Assembly: GCA_902461985.1 (NCBI GenBank)
Contig: CABQAB010000002.1
Span: forward strand, 1 to 23,023
From: an uncultured Bacteroidales bacterium
Lineage (GTDB): Bacteria > Bacteroidota > Bacteroidia > Bacteroidales > UBA932
Direction: 5' to 3'
Length of the DNA stretch: 23,023 nt
Of this stretch, positions 15,770 to 22,694 are shown one piece after another. The notes under the pieces were generated by a model. That model did not search any database. It was not told where the DNA came from and was given only the letters and a program-made list of their open reading frames with translations. The stretch's first letter is position 1, and every line of letters begins with the position of its first letter. Both the position numbers and the translations under genes were made by a program.

Positions 15770-17088
15770 CCTATGAATACCAGTTTCTGCATCCTGTCGC
15801 CATACACAGGGTCCCAGTCTTTTCTGAAATCCGGGTCCTGCCGGGCTATTTCTGCGAGGTCCTCTTCGGGTGCGGTCGCATACCATTTGCCTGCTGCCTT
15901 GAGCTGGAACTGCTTGCCGGCCTGCTCGAAGAGCCAGGACATGTCGGTATCATCGGTGAAATAGCATAAACCTTTGGCTCTGATTATATTGTGAGGCCAT
16001 TTCTTGGCAACGAAACTGTCAAACCTGTTCATGTCGAAAGGCTTGCGGCGGCAGTACACGAAAGTTCCTATGCCATATTCTTCGACTTCTCCACCGTCAT
16101 GGTGATGGTGGTGGTGATGCCCGTGTCCGTCGTTGTCGTGTCCATGGTGGTGTCCATGTTCGTGCTCTTCGTGATGATGTCCGTGGCCATGTTCATCGTG
16201 GTCACGTTCCTTCTCATCGTGCTCCTGTCCGTCGTGGTGATGCTCGTGGCCATGTTCATCGTGTTCATGGTGACTTTCATCATGTCTGTCATGATCTTCC
16301 TCATGATCTTCCCCATGCTTGTCATGTTCTTCATGCTCTCCGTCATGCTCGTCGTAAGGGCTTTCTATGCCCTTCATCCAGCCGGCTGACATAGTCGTAC
16401 TGTCATATCCGAAGAGACCGGTATTCATGATTTTTTCGAGATCCACGTCCCCGTAATTACATTCGATGATTTCTGCCTTTGGCTGCAGCTCTCTGATTAT
16501 GCACTTGATACGCTCCCTTTCTTTCGGGGACACTTCGGCAGCCTTGTTCAGGAGAACTATATTGCAGAACTCGATTTGCTGAATCAGCAGGTTTTCAATG
16601 TCCTCCTCATCGATGTTCTTCATAACAAGAGTGTCGCCGCAGGCGAATTCGCTCTGCATCCTGAGAGCGTCCACGACTGTTGCGATGCAGTCAAGACGGC
16701 AGACTCCGTATTTTGTGTACGGACCTCCAAGGGAAGGAATACTGCAGATTGTCCGGGCTATAGGTTCAGGTTCGCATATCCCGCTGGCTTCAATGACAAT
16801 GTAGTCGAATTTCTGCGCTTTTGTCAGTTCGAAAAGCTGTTCTATGAGGTCGGCTTTCAAAGTACAGCAGATACATCCGTTCTGCAGGGCTACGAGACTT
16901 TCCTCCTTCTTGCCTACGACTCCGCCTTTCTGAATCATTGCGGCGTCAATGTTCACCTCGCCTATGTCATTGACTATTACGGCAAAACGTATGCCCTCCC
17001 TGTTGTTGAGAATTCTATTGAGCAAGGTTGTCTTTCCGCTTCCGAGATAGCCGGTAAGAAGCAGTACCGGGATTTCTTTGTTTTCCAT
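15712..17088 (-). CDS. CobW/COG0523 family metallochaperone GTPase with a large His-rich insert
   Basis: A 458-residue G3E GTPase. Walker A is GYLGSGKT (13-20), the metal-site CxCC is NGCICC (70-75), and EASGICEP (100-107) is the switch/Walker B region. The guanine-recognition motif, usually NKxD, reads NKAA (181-184), so its aspartate is missing or shifted. Residues 246-333 are an acidic/histidine-rich stretch with about 36 histidines, ending in a seven-histidine run. It separates the GTPase from the CobW C-terminal domain (FVYCRRKPFDMNRFDSF onward). COG0523 proteins deliver metals, often zinc, sometimes cobalt. No cobalamin genes are nearby, so zinc handling is likeliest. A perfect inverted repeat 20 bp before the start suggests metal-responsive control. 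The 3' end overlaps the hydrolase gene. Confidence 0.93.
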   Translation of the reverse strand: MENKEIPVLLLTGYLGSGKTTLLNRILNNREGIRFAVIVNDIGEVNIDAAMIQKGGVVGKKEESLVALQNGCICCTLKADLIEQLFELTKAQKFDYIVIEASGICEPEPIARTICSIPSLGGPYTKYGVCRLDCIATVVDALRMQSEFACGDTLVMKNIDEEDIENLLIQQIEFCNIVLLNKAAEVSPKERERIKCIIRELQPKAEIIECNYGDVDLEKIMNTGLFGYDSTTMSAGWMKGIESPYDEHDGEHEEHDKHGEDHEEDHDRHDESHHEHDEHGHEHHHDGQEHDEKERDHDEHGHGHHHEEHEHGHHHGHDNDGHGHHHHHHHDGGEVEEYGIGTFVYCRRKPFDMNRFDSFVAKKWPHNIIRAKGLCYFTDDTDMSWLFEQAGKQFQLKAAGKWYATAPEEDLAEIARQDPDFRKDWDPVYGDRMQKLVFIGQKLDKEQLAADLDFCLAD

Positions 17089-17107
17089 GATATTCTATGT
17101 TATTGAC

Positions 17108-17128
17108 AGAATGTCAGTGTGACATTCT
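17108..17128. promoter_or_regulatory. Perfect 9-3-9 inverted repeat upstream of cobW-like gene
   Basis: AGAATGTCA (17108-17116) and its exact reverse complement TGACATTCT (17120-17128) flank a 3-base spacer, 20 bp upstream of the minus-strand start codon. Size and symmetry suit a dimeric repressor such as a Fur/Zur-family protein, and COG0523 genes are often Zur-regulated in other bacteria. I could not find a clear TAnnTTTG box beside it. The regulator identity is inference. Confidence 0.6.
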
Positions 17129-17265
17129 TCTTTATGAAAAGTCAAAGTCTGTGCCTTTCGTGAAAAATCGCTACGTTCCGTTGCTGCGCATCCGGGAAGA
17201 TAGGATGCGGTTCGACCTTTGGTCGCCACTTTTCTCGCCTCTGCATGGTGAAAACGAAGTTTTCC

Positions 17266-17331
17266 CTCTGCTCTCGGCTTACCGAAAAGGTTCGGCATAG
17301 CCAAAATAAATTTTGTCTCTGCACTCGGCTT
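17266..17331 (+). repeat. Degenerate direct repeat in the cobW-menG intergenic region
   Basis: CTCTGCTCTCGGCTT at 17266-17280 recurs with one change at 17317-17331, 51 bp later, the second copy lying between the -33 and -7 boxes of the menG promoter. Small inverted repeats lie nearby: GAAAAC/GTTTTC (17250-17264) and CCGAA/TTCGG (17282-17295). The 285-bp gap has no convincing gene. It looks like a decayed intergenic repeat of a kind I associate with Bacteroides-like genomes. Confidence 0.5.
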
Positions 17332-17343
17332 TCACTATCTTTG
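17312..17343 (+). promoter_or_regulatory. Bacteroidota-type promoter of menG
   Basis: TTTG at 17312-17315 and TATCTTTG at 17336-17343 are 20 bp apart, a full consensus match. The expected leader before the ATG at 17374 is about 25 nt. Confidence 0.8.
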
Positions 17344-17373
17344 TCAGACAATCAAAAATAAGAGAAACAGGAT

Positions 17374-18090
17374 ATGCCGGAAAAACACGCAGTGGAACAG
17401 ATGTTTGACAACATCGCTCCCGAATATGACGCACTTAACCATCTTCTTTCGCTGGATATTGACAAATGGTGGAGACATCTGGCTGTCAGACAGGCGGCTG
17501 ACAGGCATAAGAGCCAGAATATTCTTGACGTGGCCTGCGGAACAGGTGATTTTTCGATTGCTCTTGCGCGTTATGCAAGTAAATCGTCAGTCATAGGTGT
17601 AGACTTGTCGGAAGGGATGATGCAGAAAGGCAGGGAAAAAGTGATGAAGGCCGGATTGTCGGGCTCAATCAGGATGATAAAAGGGGATTGTGAGGCATTG
17701 GAATTTGCGGACAGCAGTTTTGACGCAGTCTGTGCGGGCTTCGGGGTGAGAAATTTCGAACATCTTGAACAGGGCCTTAGGGAAATGCTCCGTGTGCTCC
17801 GTCCTGGAGGAAAATTAGTCATTCTTGAATTGTCTGTCCCTCGCACCCCGGTGCTGAAGTTCCTCTATAAAATCTATTTTACGAAAATACTTCCTTCAAT
17901 CGGCGGCCATTATTCAGGCAACAAATCCGCCTACAAATATCTGCCGGCATCAGTGCTGCGTTTCCCTCTGCCTAAGGAGTTCAAGGAGATTTTGAGGAGT
18001 TGCGGCTATTCTGACATACGCCACCGTGCCCTCACTTTCGGCATCTGCCGTCTCTATACTGCGGTAAAGCCTAAATATGATAAATATTGA
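17374..18090 (+). CDS. menG: Demethylmenaquinone methyltransferase (MenG/UbiE)
   Basis: A 238-residue SAM-dependent methyltransferase that carries out the last step of menaquinone synthesis. LDVACGTGDF (51-60) is SAM motif I and GVDLSEGMM (75-83) motif II. FGVRNFEHLEQGLREMLRVL and RPGGKLVILELS are UbiE/MenG family motifs, and the C-terminus LTFGICRLYTAVKP matches the family ending. It has its own promoter 31 bp upstream. The 3' end overlaps the opposite-strand menA by 20 bp. Since menA is present and the phylum uses menaquinone, MenG rather than a ubiquinone role is the fitting name. Confidence 0.95.
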   Translation: MPEKHAVEQMFDNIAPEYDALNHLLSLDIDKWWRHLAVRQAADRHKSQNILDVACGTGDFSIALARYASKSSVIGVDLSEGMMQKGREKVMKAGLSGSIRMIKGDCEALEFADSSFDAVCAGFGVRNFEHLEQGLREMLRVLRPGGKLVILELSVPRTPVLKFLYKIYFTKILPSIGGHYSGNKSAYKYLPASVLRFPLPKEFKEILRSCGYSDIRHRALTFGICRLYTAVKPKYDKY

Positions 18091-18976
18091 ATCCCGCTGC
18101 GATGCAGATTGCAAGCAGGAAAGTCGCCATGACCAGCATAGGCAGGTATTTGTCGAGTTCTTTTCCGGATTTTTTCCATACCCCGAAAAGATGGATGACA
18201 TAAACCGGCAGCGTAATTACGAACAATGCATGCCACCAGTCGAAAATCCTGCAACCGAACACATAGACAATCATCATTGCCCATCCTCCGCACACAAGCA
18301 GGGTCTGATATATCCTTGCCTTGCGCTCACCCAGCCTGATGGCAACTGTGACTCTTGTCTCGGCATCGCTTTTCATATCCCTTATGTTGTTGATATTCAG
18401 AACTGCTACGCTGAACAATCCGATTGCTGAGGCAGGGAGAATCAGGTACCAGCTCGGAATTTCATGCGCAACGATGAAATAGGAACCCAATACAGTCGCA
18501 AGTCCGAAGAAAGTGAATACGGCTATGTCTCCATGTCCTCTGTAACCGTAAGGATTGTTGCCGAGGGTGTAGCGCATGGCAGCCATAATGGCGAACACTC
18601 CGAGAATCAGGAGCATCACAGGTTCGAGCTGCATCAGAGTTCCGTATGAACTGAAAATCATTCCGAGACCTGATGCGCAACTTGCTGCAATCCAGAATAT
18701 TATCATGCCCTTGTAATCTTTGTCGGAGATTTTGCCGTAAGAATACTGTGGCCCGACTCTGTCATCCCTGTCAGTATCATGAAGCAGGTCTCCGTATTCA
18801 TTGGACACATTGGACAGTATCTGGAGACAGACCGCTGTGAGGGCTACGAGTGAAGCTGTGAGCCAGTTGATTTCGTAATCTGCCCAGGCCAGACCGATTC
18901 CGGTGATTATTCCGGCAAGTGAGAGAGGCAGGGTCCTGAACCTTGCCGATTTGAGATAATATTTGAATTTACCCAT
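18071..18976 (-). CDS. menA: 1,4-dihydroxy-2-naphthoate polyprenyltransferase
   Basis: A 301-residue integral membrane UbiA-superfamily prenyltransferase that joins dihydroxynaphthoate to the polyprenyl chain, the step before MenG. The first Asp-rich motif is NEYGDLLHDTDRDDR and the second NNIRDMKSDAETRV; both bind the magnesium-diphosphate. About eight or nine hydrophobic helices alternate with short loops. I choose the start at 18976 (MGKFKYYLKSARFRTLPLSL), where family similarity begins. The open frame continues upstream to 19222, but that extension would run antisense through the queF start and its promoter and is not membrane-like. A minus-strand promoter at 18999-19030 lies just upstream of the chosen start, supporting it. 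Confidence 0.94.
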   Translation of the reverse strand: MGKFKYYLKSARFRTLPLSLAGIITGIGLAWADYEINWLTASLVALTAVCLQILSNVSNEYGDLLHDTDRDDRVGPQYSYGKISDKDYKGMIIFWIAASCASGLGMIFSSYGTLMQLEPVMLLILGVFAIMAAMRYTLGNNPYGYRGHGDIAVFTFFGLATVLGSYFIVAHEIPSWYLILPASAIGLFSVAVLNINNIRDMKSDAETRVTVAIRLGERKARIYQTLLVCGGWAMMIVYVFGCRIFDWWHALFVITLPVYVIHLFGVWKKSGKELDKYLPMLVMATFLLAICIAAGFNIYHI

Positions 18977-18998
18977 CGTTTTGTACTTTTTCAGTGCA

Positions 18999-19030
18999 CG
19001 AAGATACGCAAAGTAGGGAATATGGACAAA
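18999..19030 (-). promoter_or_regulatory. Bacteroidota-type promoter of menA
   Basis: Read on the minus strand, TTTG (19030-19027) and TATCTTCG (19006-18999) are 20 bp apart. The -7 box differs from consensus at one position (C for T). The expected leader is short, about 15-20 nt, and supports the menA start at 18976. Confidence 0.65.
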
Positions 19031-19061
19031 TTTGTTCGGCAATAATGTGGGTGCGGACTGT

Positions 19062-19092
19062 TTTGCATTATCTGGAATTCTGTCTAAATTTG
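19062..19092 (+). promoter_or_regulatory. Bacteroidota-type promoter of queF
   Basis: TTTG at 19062-19065 and TAAATTTG at 19085-19092 are 19 bp apart. The 20 bases from 19081 to 19100 are identical to 7015-7034 in the polysaccharide export promoter. It is divergent from the menA promoter, with 31 bp between the two -33 boxes. Confidence 0.78.
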
Positions 19093-19115
19093 CAGACTTT
19101 GACGCAAATCTGCAA
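19090..19115 (+). promoter_or_regulatory. Inverted repeat over the queF transcription start region
   Basis: TTGCAGA (19090-19096) and its exact complement TCTGCAA (19109-19115) are separated by 12 bases, between the -7 box and the ATG. The same TGCAGA/TCTGCA pair occurs in the leader at 7038-7054. The leader is too short for a preQ1 riboswitch, so an operator reading is more likely than an RNA one. Confidence 0.45.
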
Positions 19116-19117
19116 TT

Positions 19118-19582
19118 ATGGAAGATAACAGAACAAACGAGGGCCTGAATGTGCTCGGCAAAAAGACGGATTACCGCTATGATTACGCTCCGGCAGTTTT
19201 GGAGACTTTTACGAACAGGCATCAGGACAATGATTACTGGGTACAGTTCAACTGTCCCGAATTTACGAGCCTGTGTCCGATTACGGGACAGCCTGATTTT
19301 GCGGAAATACGCATCTCATATATTCCTGACGTGAAGATGGTTGAATCGAAAAGTCTCAAACTCTACCTTTTCAGTTTCCGCAACCACGGCGATTTCCATG
19401 AAGACTGCGTAAACAAAATCATGAAGGACCTTGTCCGGCTTATGGACCCGAAATATATCGAAGTCACCGGCATATTCACTCCGCGCGGCGGCATATCCAT
19501 ATATCCTTACGCCAATTACGGCCGGCCCGGTACAAAGTACGAAGCTATGGCAGAGCACCGTATGCTGAACCGTCAGATGTGA
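19118..19582 (+). CDS. queF: NADPH-dependent 7-cyano-7-deazaguanine reductase
   Basis: A 154-residue single-domain (FolE-like, type I) QueF that reduces preQ0 to preQ1 in queuosine tRNA modification. The catalytic cysteine lies in [15 protein letters not shown], and the QueF signature is [20 protein letters not shown]. The C-terminal [19 protein letters not shown] is also typical. Length fits the short type (about 150), unlike the 280-residue bimodular E. coli form. No other queuosine gene is adjacent. It has its own promoter 26 bp upstream and may be co-transcribed with the antiporter gene 56 bp downstream, as I see no hairpin terminator between them. Confidence 0.96.
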   Translation: MEDNRTNEGLNVLGKKTDYRYDYAPAVLETFTNRHQDNDYWVQFNCPEFTSLCPITGQPDFAEIRISYIPDVKMVESKSLKLYLFSFRNHGDFHEDCVNKIMKDLVRLMDPKYIEVTGIFTPRGGISIYPYANYGRPGTKYEAMAEHRMLNRQM

Positions 19583-19638
19583 TGTTCTGCAGCCATATCC
19601 GGAAACCCGCCAGAGTTCACGAAATATAATTGTAACTT

Positions 19639-20820
19639 ATGAAAAAAGTTGTTTCATTTTCAGTTTTCCTCCTTATAGGACTTGTAGTCTCCCAGTTTCT
19701 TCCTGCTTGGGCAGGAGATTCGTTTTCAAGTGTCAAGTTGCTGACTGACACTCTTTTGTATGTCTGTCTTGCCTACATTATGATCAATGTGGGACGAGAC
19801 TTCGAAATAGACAAGAAACGTTGGAAATCCTACGCCTTGGATTATTTCGTGGCTATGGTAGCTGCTGCCATGCCGTGGCTTCTCATCGCGCTTTACTATG
19901 TTTTCGTGCTTTTCCCGAGTTCGCAATGGGGGAGTTGGGAGCTGTGGAAGGAAACTTTGCTGATCAGCCGTTTTGCGGCACCGACTTCAGCCGGCATCCT
20001 TTTCACCATGCTTGCTGCGCTGAAACTCAAATCAAGCTGGATGTACAAGAAGATACAGGTCTTGGCTATTTTCGATGACCTCGACACCATTCTGCTGATG
20101 ATTCCGCTTCAAATATGCATTATAGGTTTGAAATGGCAAATGGCTGTCGTGCTTGTGGTTGTGGTCGCACTAATCTATTTCGGATGGAAGTGCATGGACC
20201 GTTACCGCATGAGGCAAAGCTGGAAGTTCATATTGCTTTATGCCGTCATTGTGATCATATTTACCCAAGGTATATATCAGATTTCTGAAACCCTTCTCGG
20301 GCCACATGAAGGCGTGCATATCGAAGTCCTGCTTCCTGCATTCATTCTCGGAGTAGTGATGAAGACAAAGCATATTGACAGCGACACAGAGGAGAATATT
20401 TCGACAGCCATTTCGTATATATTCATGTTCCTTGTAGGACTCAGCATGCCTCAGTTTATCGGGGTGGACATGGCTGCCGCGGCAGAGGCAAATGAGGTTT
20501 CATCCCTGCCTATGATGTCCTGGGGAACCATTGCGCTGCATGTCCTGATAGTTTCACTGTTGTCAAATATAGGGAAACTTATGCCGCTGGCTTTCTACCG
20601 TGACCGCAAGTTCAGTGAGAGACTGGCTCTTTCTATCGGTATGTTCACCCGCGGTGAAGTCGGTGCCGGTGTCATTTTCATCGCCCTCAGCTACAACCTC
20701 GGAGGTCCGCTTCTGCTGATTTCGGTGCTGACGATAGTGCTTAACCTGCTGCTTACAGGTGTTTTCATAATGATTGTCAAGCGTCTGGCTCTCCGCACCT
20801 ACACTCCGGATCTGAATTAG
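19639..20820 (+). CDS. Cation:proton antiporter (CPA/NhaA-like fold)
   Basis: A 393-residue polytopic membrane protein with roughly 10-12 hydrophobic helices, the first resembling a signal-anchor. Motifs suggest the CPA superfamily: APTSAGILFTML in an early helix, FDDLDTILLMIPLQI (acidic residues at 146, 147 and 149), and FTRGEVGAGVIFIAL around residue 336-350. Paired acidic residues in mid-membrane are expected for electrogenic exchange, but I cannot align them exactly to the ND/DD site of CPA2 members. Probable role is Na+/H+ or K+/H+ exchange across the inner membrane. It starts with ATG at 19639, 56 bp after queF, and is followed by a 9-bp stem. Confidence 0.85.
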   Translation: MKKVVSFSVFLLIGLVVSQFLPAWAGDSFSSVKLLTDTLLYVCLAYIMINVGRDFEIDKKRWKSYALDYFVAMVAAAMPWLLIALYYVFVLFPSSQWGSWELWKETLLISRFAAPTSAGILFTMLAALKLKSSWMYKKIQVLAIFDDLDTILLMIPLQICIIGLKWQMAVVLVVVVALIYFGWKCMDRYRMRQSWKFILLYAVIVIIFTQGIYQISETLLGPHEGVHIEVLLPAFILGVVMKTKHIDSDTEENISTAISYIFMFLVGLSMPQFIGVDMAAAAEANEVSSLPMMSWGTIALHVLIVSLLSNIGKLMPLAFYRDRKFSERLALSIGMFTRGEVGAGVIFIALSYNLGGPLLLISVLTIVLNLLLTGVFIMIVKRLALRTYTPDLN

Positions 20821-20831
20821 TGCCGCGGAGG

Positions 20832-20852
20832 CAGTCAGCCGTTGGCTGACTG
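20832..20852 (+). terminator. Hairpin after the antiporter gene
   Basis: CAGTCAGCC (20832-20840) and GGCTGACTG (20844-20852) form a perfect 9-bp stem with a 3-base GTT loop, 12 bp after the stop codon. The position suits a terminator, but no T-run follows, so it could be a 3'-end stabilising stem. Confidence 0.6.
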
Positions 20853-20892
20853 GGGATTGAGAAAAGAGGGACCGACCCAAAAGTACTTGGAT

Positions 20893-20969
20893 TGTCATTT
20901 CGACTAAGCGAAGCGCATGGAGAAATCTAAAATAGATCTCTCCACTCGCGAAGCTCGGTCGAGATGACA
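20893..20969. repeat. REP-like imperfect palindrome of the Bacteroidota GTCATTTCGAC type
   Basis: A 77-bp inverted repeat. The outer arms are TGTCATTTCGAC (20893-20904) and GTCGAGATGACA (20958-20969). Inner arms include GCGAAGCG against CGCGAAGC and GGAGAAATCT against AGATCTCTCC around a 5-base centre. The arm sequence resembles dispersed intergenic palindromes I know from many Bacteroidota genomes, probably mobilised by REP-associated tyrosine transposases. Only one copy is in the window, so dispersal is not shown here. Confidence 0.75.
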
Positions 20970-20990
20970 GGCTTTGAGTCGCCCCCCCAT

Positions 20991-21028
20991 ATCCGTTATG
21001 TCAAGCCCTACGGCTTGACATAACGGAT
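20991..21028 (-). terminator. 17-bp perfect hairpin at the 3' end of the minus-strand gene
   Basis: ATCCGTTATGTCAAGCC (20991-21007) pairs perfectly with 21012-21028 across a 4-base loop. The right arm is coding sequence for the last residues of the minus-strand gene, and the stop codon (21008-21010) lies in the loop. No T-run follows on the minus strand; a run of seven Gs on that strand is close by. Termination or 3'-end protection is probable. Confidence 0.6.
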
Positions 21029-22162
21029 GTTGAAGCCAAGGGAAATATATGGATTGAAATCCTCGCCGAGGTGTGACTCCAAAACCTTTATTGCCCGTTC
21101 CTTGGTGGCATTGTTGAATTCTTTAAGTTTCTTGACTTCCTCAATCAAGGCCGGGATGTCTTCGGCTCGTACCATGGTAAAGGACGGTTTCAATACGAAA
21201 CTGACAGGCATATATACTCCGTTCCCGCAGTCCCTCGCTTCGCAGCGTATGGACTCTCCCTCGCCCCTCATGTAGATCTGGAGTTTAAGGACGCCCCAGT
21301 CATCTTCTACGATATGTGCGACAGTCTTGACATTGGCCCTTGAGGTGTATTCTACCACATCCACGAGCTTGTCTCCGTATGCGTAAGTTCCTGTATGGAC
21401 GAATTTGTGCTTCCTGGAAAAATCTTCGCCCCAGGCAGTTGCAGTCTCATACAGGATTTTATAAAGGTCAATCAGTTCAAAGAGTGAAAGAAGGTTTGCC
21501 TGAACCTTTTTCGGAAGGTCCTGTCCTTTGATAAGTTTCTTGTTGTAATCGGTCGCTTTCCCCCTCCTGACCACCCGGCTCATCTGTACGGAAGCGACAA
21601 GTTCATCCTCTTCCAGGCAATAGCGTACCAAAGGACCGTAGCCTTTGACCGCAGCGGCGAATTTCATCGTTCCGGTGGCAATTTTGGGAAGTACGCCTGC
21701 TACGACCGGAATTTCGTGTGTTGCTACATCATATCTTATATCGCATTGGTAATCAGATTGCTTCTTTTTGTTTTCCTTGCTCTTGGCCCATAGACTTGAC
21801 AAAATGTAATCTACCGGGCTCATACCCTCAGGCGTGACAAAGGCCGAACTGAGCATAAGCAGCTGTGGCTCTAAAATCACGTCATCCAGAGTAGTGTCAT
21901 ATCTGGTGTCTACCTCAATGAAGCGGATCTCATATCCTATTCTGGAAAACTCAAGCGTCGTTTTTCCGGTTCTGTTGAGTTCTATGATGAAATTTCCGTC
22001 TTCGTCACTCTGAGTCCCTATTCCTTCCTCCTTGTTGTAGACCATTACGTAGTCTCCGGGAACGACGGTGCTGTCTTTCAGAAACACCCGCCCTTGAATG
22101 ATTCCGGCAAAAGAGGGGAGGGACAGCAATATGCAGACATATGTCAGAAAAAACCTACGCAT
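21008..22162 (-). CDS. Secreted protein with carboxypeptidase-regulatory-like N-terminal domain
   Basis: A 384-residue protein of unknown function. An N-terminal signal peptide (about residues 1-19, ending SFAG) is followed by a beta-sandwich resembling the CarboxypepD_reg-like domain (GIIQGRVFLKDSTVVPGDYV, then GTQSDEDGNFIIEL and LEFSRIGYE), up to about residue 95. That domain is common at the start of Bacteroidota TonB receptors and surface proteins. The rest is mixed, with a region (about 100-290) rich in charged residues and no enzyme motif that I recognise. There is no plug domain or long barrel, so it is not a TonB receptor. It is probably periplasmic or outer-membrane associated. On the minus strand, TACTTTTG at 22181-22174 resembles a -7 box but has no matching -33. 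Confidence 0.75.
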   Translation of the reverse strand: MRRFFLTYVCILLSLPSFAGIIQGRVFLKDSTVVPGDYVMVYNKEEGIGTQSDEDGNFIIELNRTGKTTLEFSRIGYEIRFIEVDTRYDTTLDDVILEPQLLMLSSAFVTPEGMSPVDYILSSLWAKSKENKKKQSDYQCDIRYDVATHEIPVVAGVLPKIATGTMKFAAAVKGYGPLVRYCLEEDELVASVQMSRVVRRGKATDYNKKLIKGQDLPKKVQANLLSLFELIDLYKILYETATAWGEDFSRKHKFVHTGTYAYGDKLVDVVEYTSRANVKTVAHIVEDDWGVLKLQIYMRGEGESIRCEARDCGNGVYMPVSFVLKPSFTMVRAEDIPALIEEVKKLKEFNNATKERAIKVLESHLGEDFNPYISLGFNIRYVKP

Positions 22163-22282
22163 AAATTCTCATTCAAAAGTAGACGGTAGCAGGTGAAGTC
22201 GTTTTTTGCGCTCCGGATTCACCCGCAAAGCGTCTGCAAGTTAAGCAAAAGCCCCAAAGTCAGCAAATATTGTGCAAGAAAT

Positions 22283-22314
22283 CTTGTCCGGAAAATAAAT
22301 TATGTCTATCTTTG
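22283..22314 (+). promoter_or_regulatory. Bacteroidota-type promoter of rpmE2
   Basis: CTTG at 22283-22286 (one mismatch to TTTG) and TATCTTTG at 22307-22314 are 20 bp apart. The bases around the -7 box (TGTCTAnnTTTGC) match those in the export and queF promoters. The expected leader before the ATG at 22366 is about 45 nt. Confidence 0.75.
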
Positions 22315-22365
22315 CCGTCCCTTTCAGGGGATATGGTTTACATAGACAACTAAATTTATAAAACA

Positions 22366-22617
22366 ATGAAAAAAGGAATTCATCCCGAAACCTACCGTCT
22401 TGTAGCTTTCAAGGATATGTCAAACGATCAGGTCTTCATTACAAGATCCTGCGCAAACACTCGTGAAACAATCGAAATCGAAGGTGTTGAGTATCCGGTC
22501 GTAAAGGTCGAAATCTCAAATACTTCACATCCTTTCTATACGGGAAAGATGAAACTCGTCGACACCGCAGGCCGTGTGGACAAGTTCTACCAGAGATACG
22601 CCAACAAGAAGAAATAA
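22366..22617 (+). CDS. rpmE2: 50S ribosomal protein L31 type B
   Basis: An 83-residue ribosomal protein. [19 protein letters not shown] is the type B N-terminus and [20 protein letters not shown] with [10 protein letters not shown] is the conserved C-terminal part. It has a single cysteine (RSCANT) and lacks the CxxC zinc ribbon of type A L31, so it does not depend on zinc. In bacteria that hold both forms the type B gene is often induced by zinc starvation. Bacteroidota generally rely on this form, so no zinc regulation is implied. Strong promoter upstream, nested hairpin downstream. Confidence 0.97.
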   Translation: MKKGIHPETYRLVAFKDMSNDQVFITRSCANTRETIEIEGVEYPVVKVEISNTSHPFYTGKMKLVDTAGRVDKFYQRYANKKK

Positions 22618-22628
22618 GACATCTTTTG

Positions 22629-22694
22629 GTAACAATCACTCGAAAGGGGCTGTGTCAAAATGCAAATTTGGTACAGCCTCTTCAAGTTTGTTAC
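22629..22694. repeat. Nested inverted repeat after rpmE2, terminator or insertion-sequence relic
   Basis: Outer arms GTAACAA (22629-22635) and TTGTTAC (22688-22694) enclose inner arms GGGGCTGT (22646-22653) and ACAGCCTC (22673-22680), the latter with one G-T wobble. It lies 11 bp after the rpmE2 stop, so it may end that transcript. The inner left arm with the following GTCAAAA looks like the terminal repeat of some Bacteroidota insertion sequences, but no transposase remains. Confidence 0.45.

Noticed and set aside
15991..16389. Valine- and methionine-rich hydrophobic open frame on the plus strand
   Set aside because: It is the complement of the His/Asp/Glu-rich codons of the cobW-like gene; complements of those codons read as Val, Met and Phe. 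No independent support.
19093..19117. preQ1 riboswitch before queF
   Set aside because: Only about 20 nt separate the promoter and the start codon, too short for any known preQ1 riboswitch class.
18977..19222. N-terminal extension of menA
   Set aside because: The extension would read antisense through the queF start and both promoters, has no membrane character, and the family sequence begins at the internal methionine at 18976.
22174..22181. Promoter for the minus-strand secreted protein
   Set aside because: TACTTTTG fits a -7 box on the minus strand but no TTTG lies 19-21 bp upstream, so it was not listed as a promoter.
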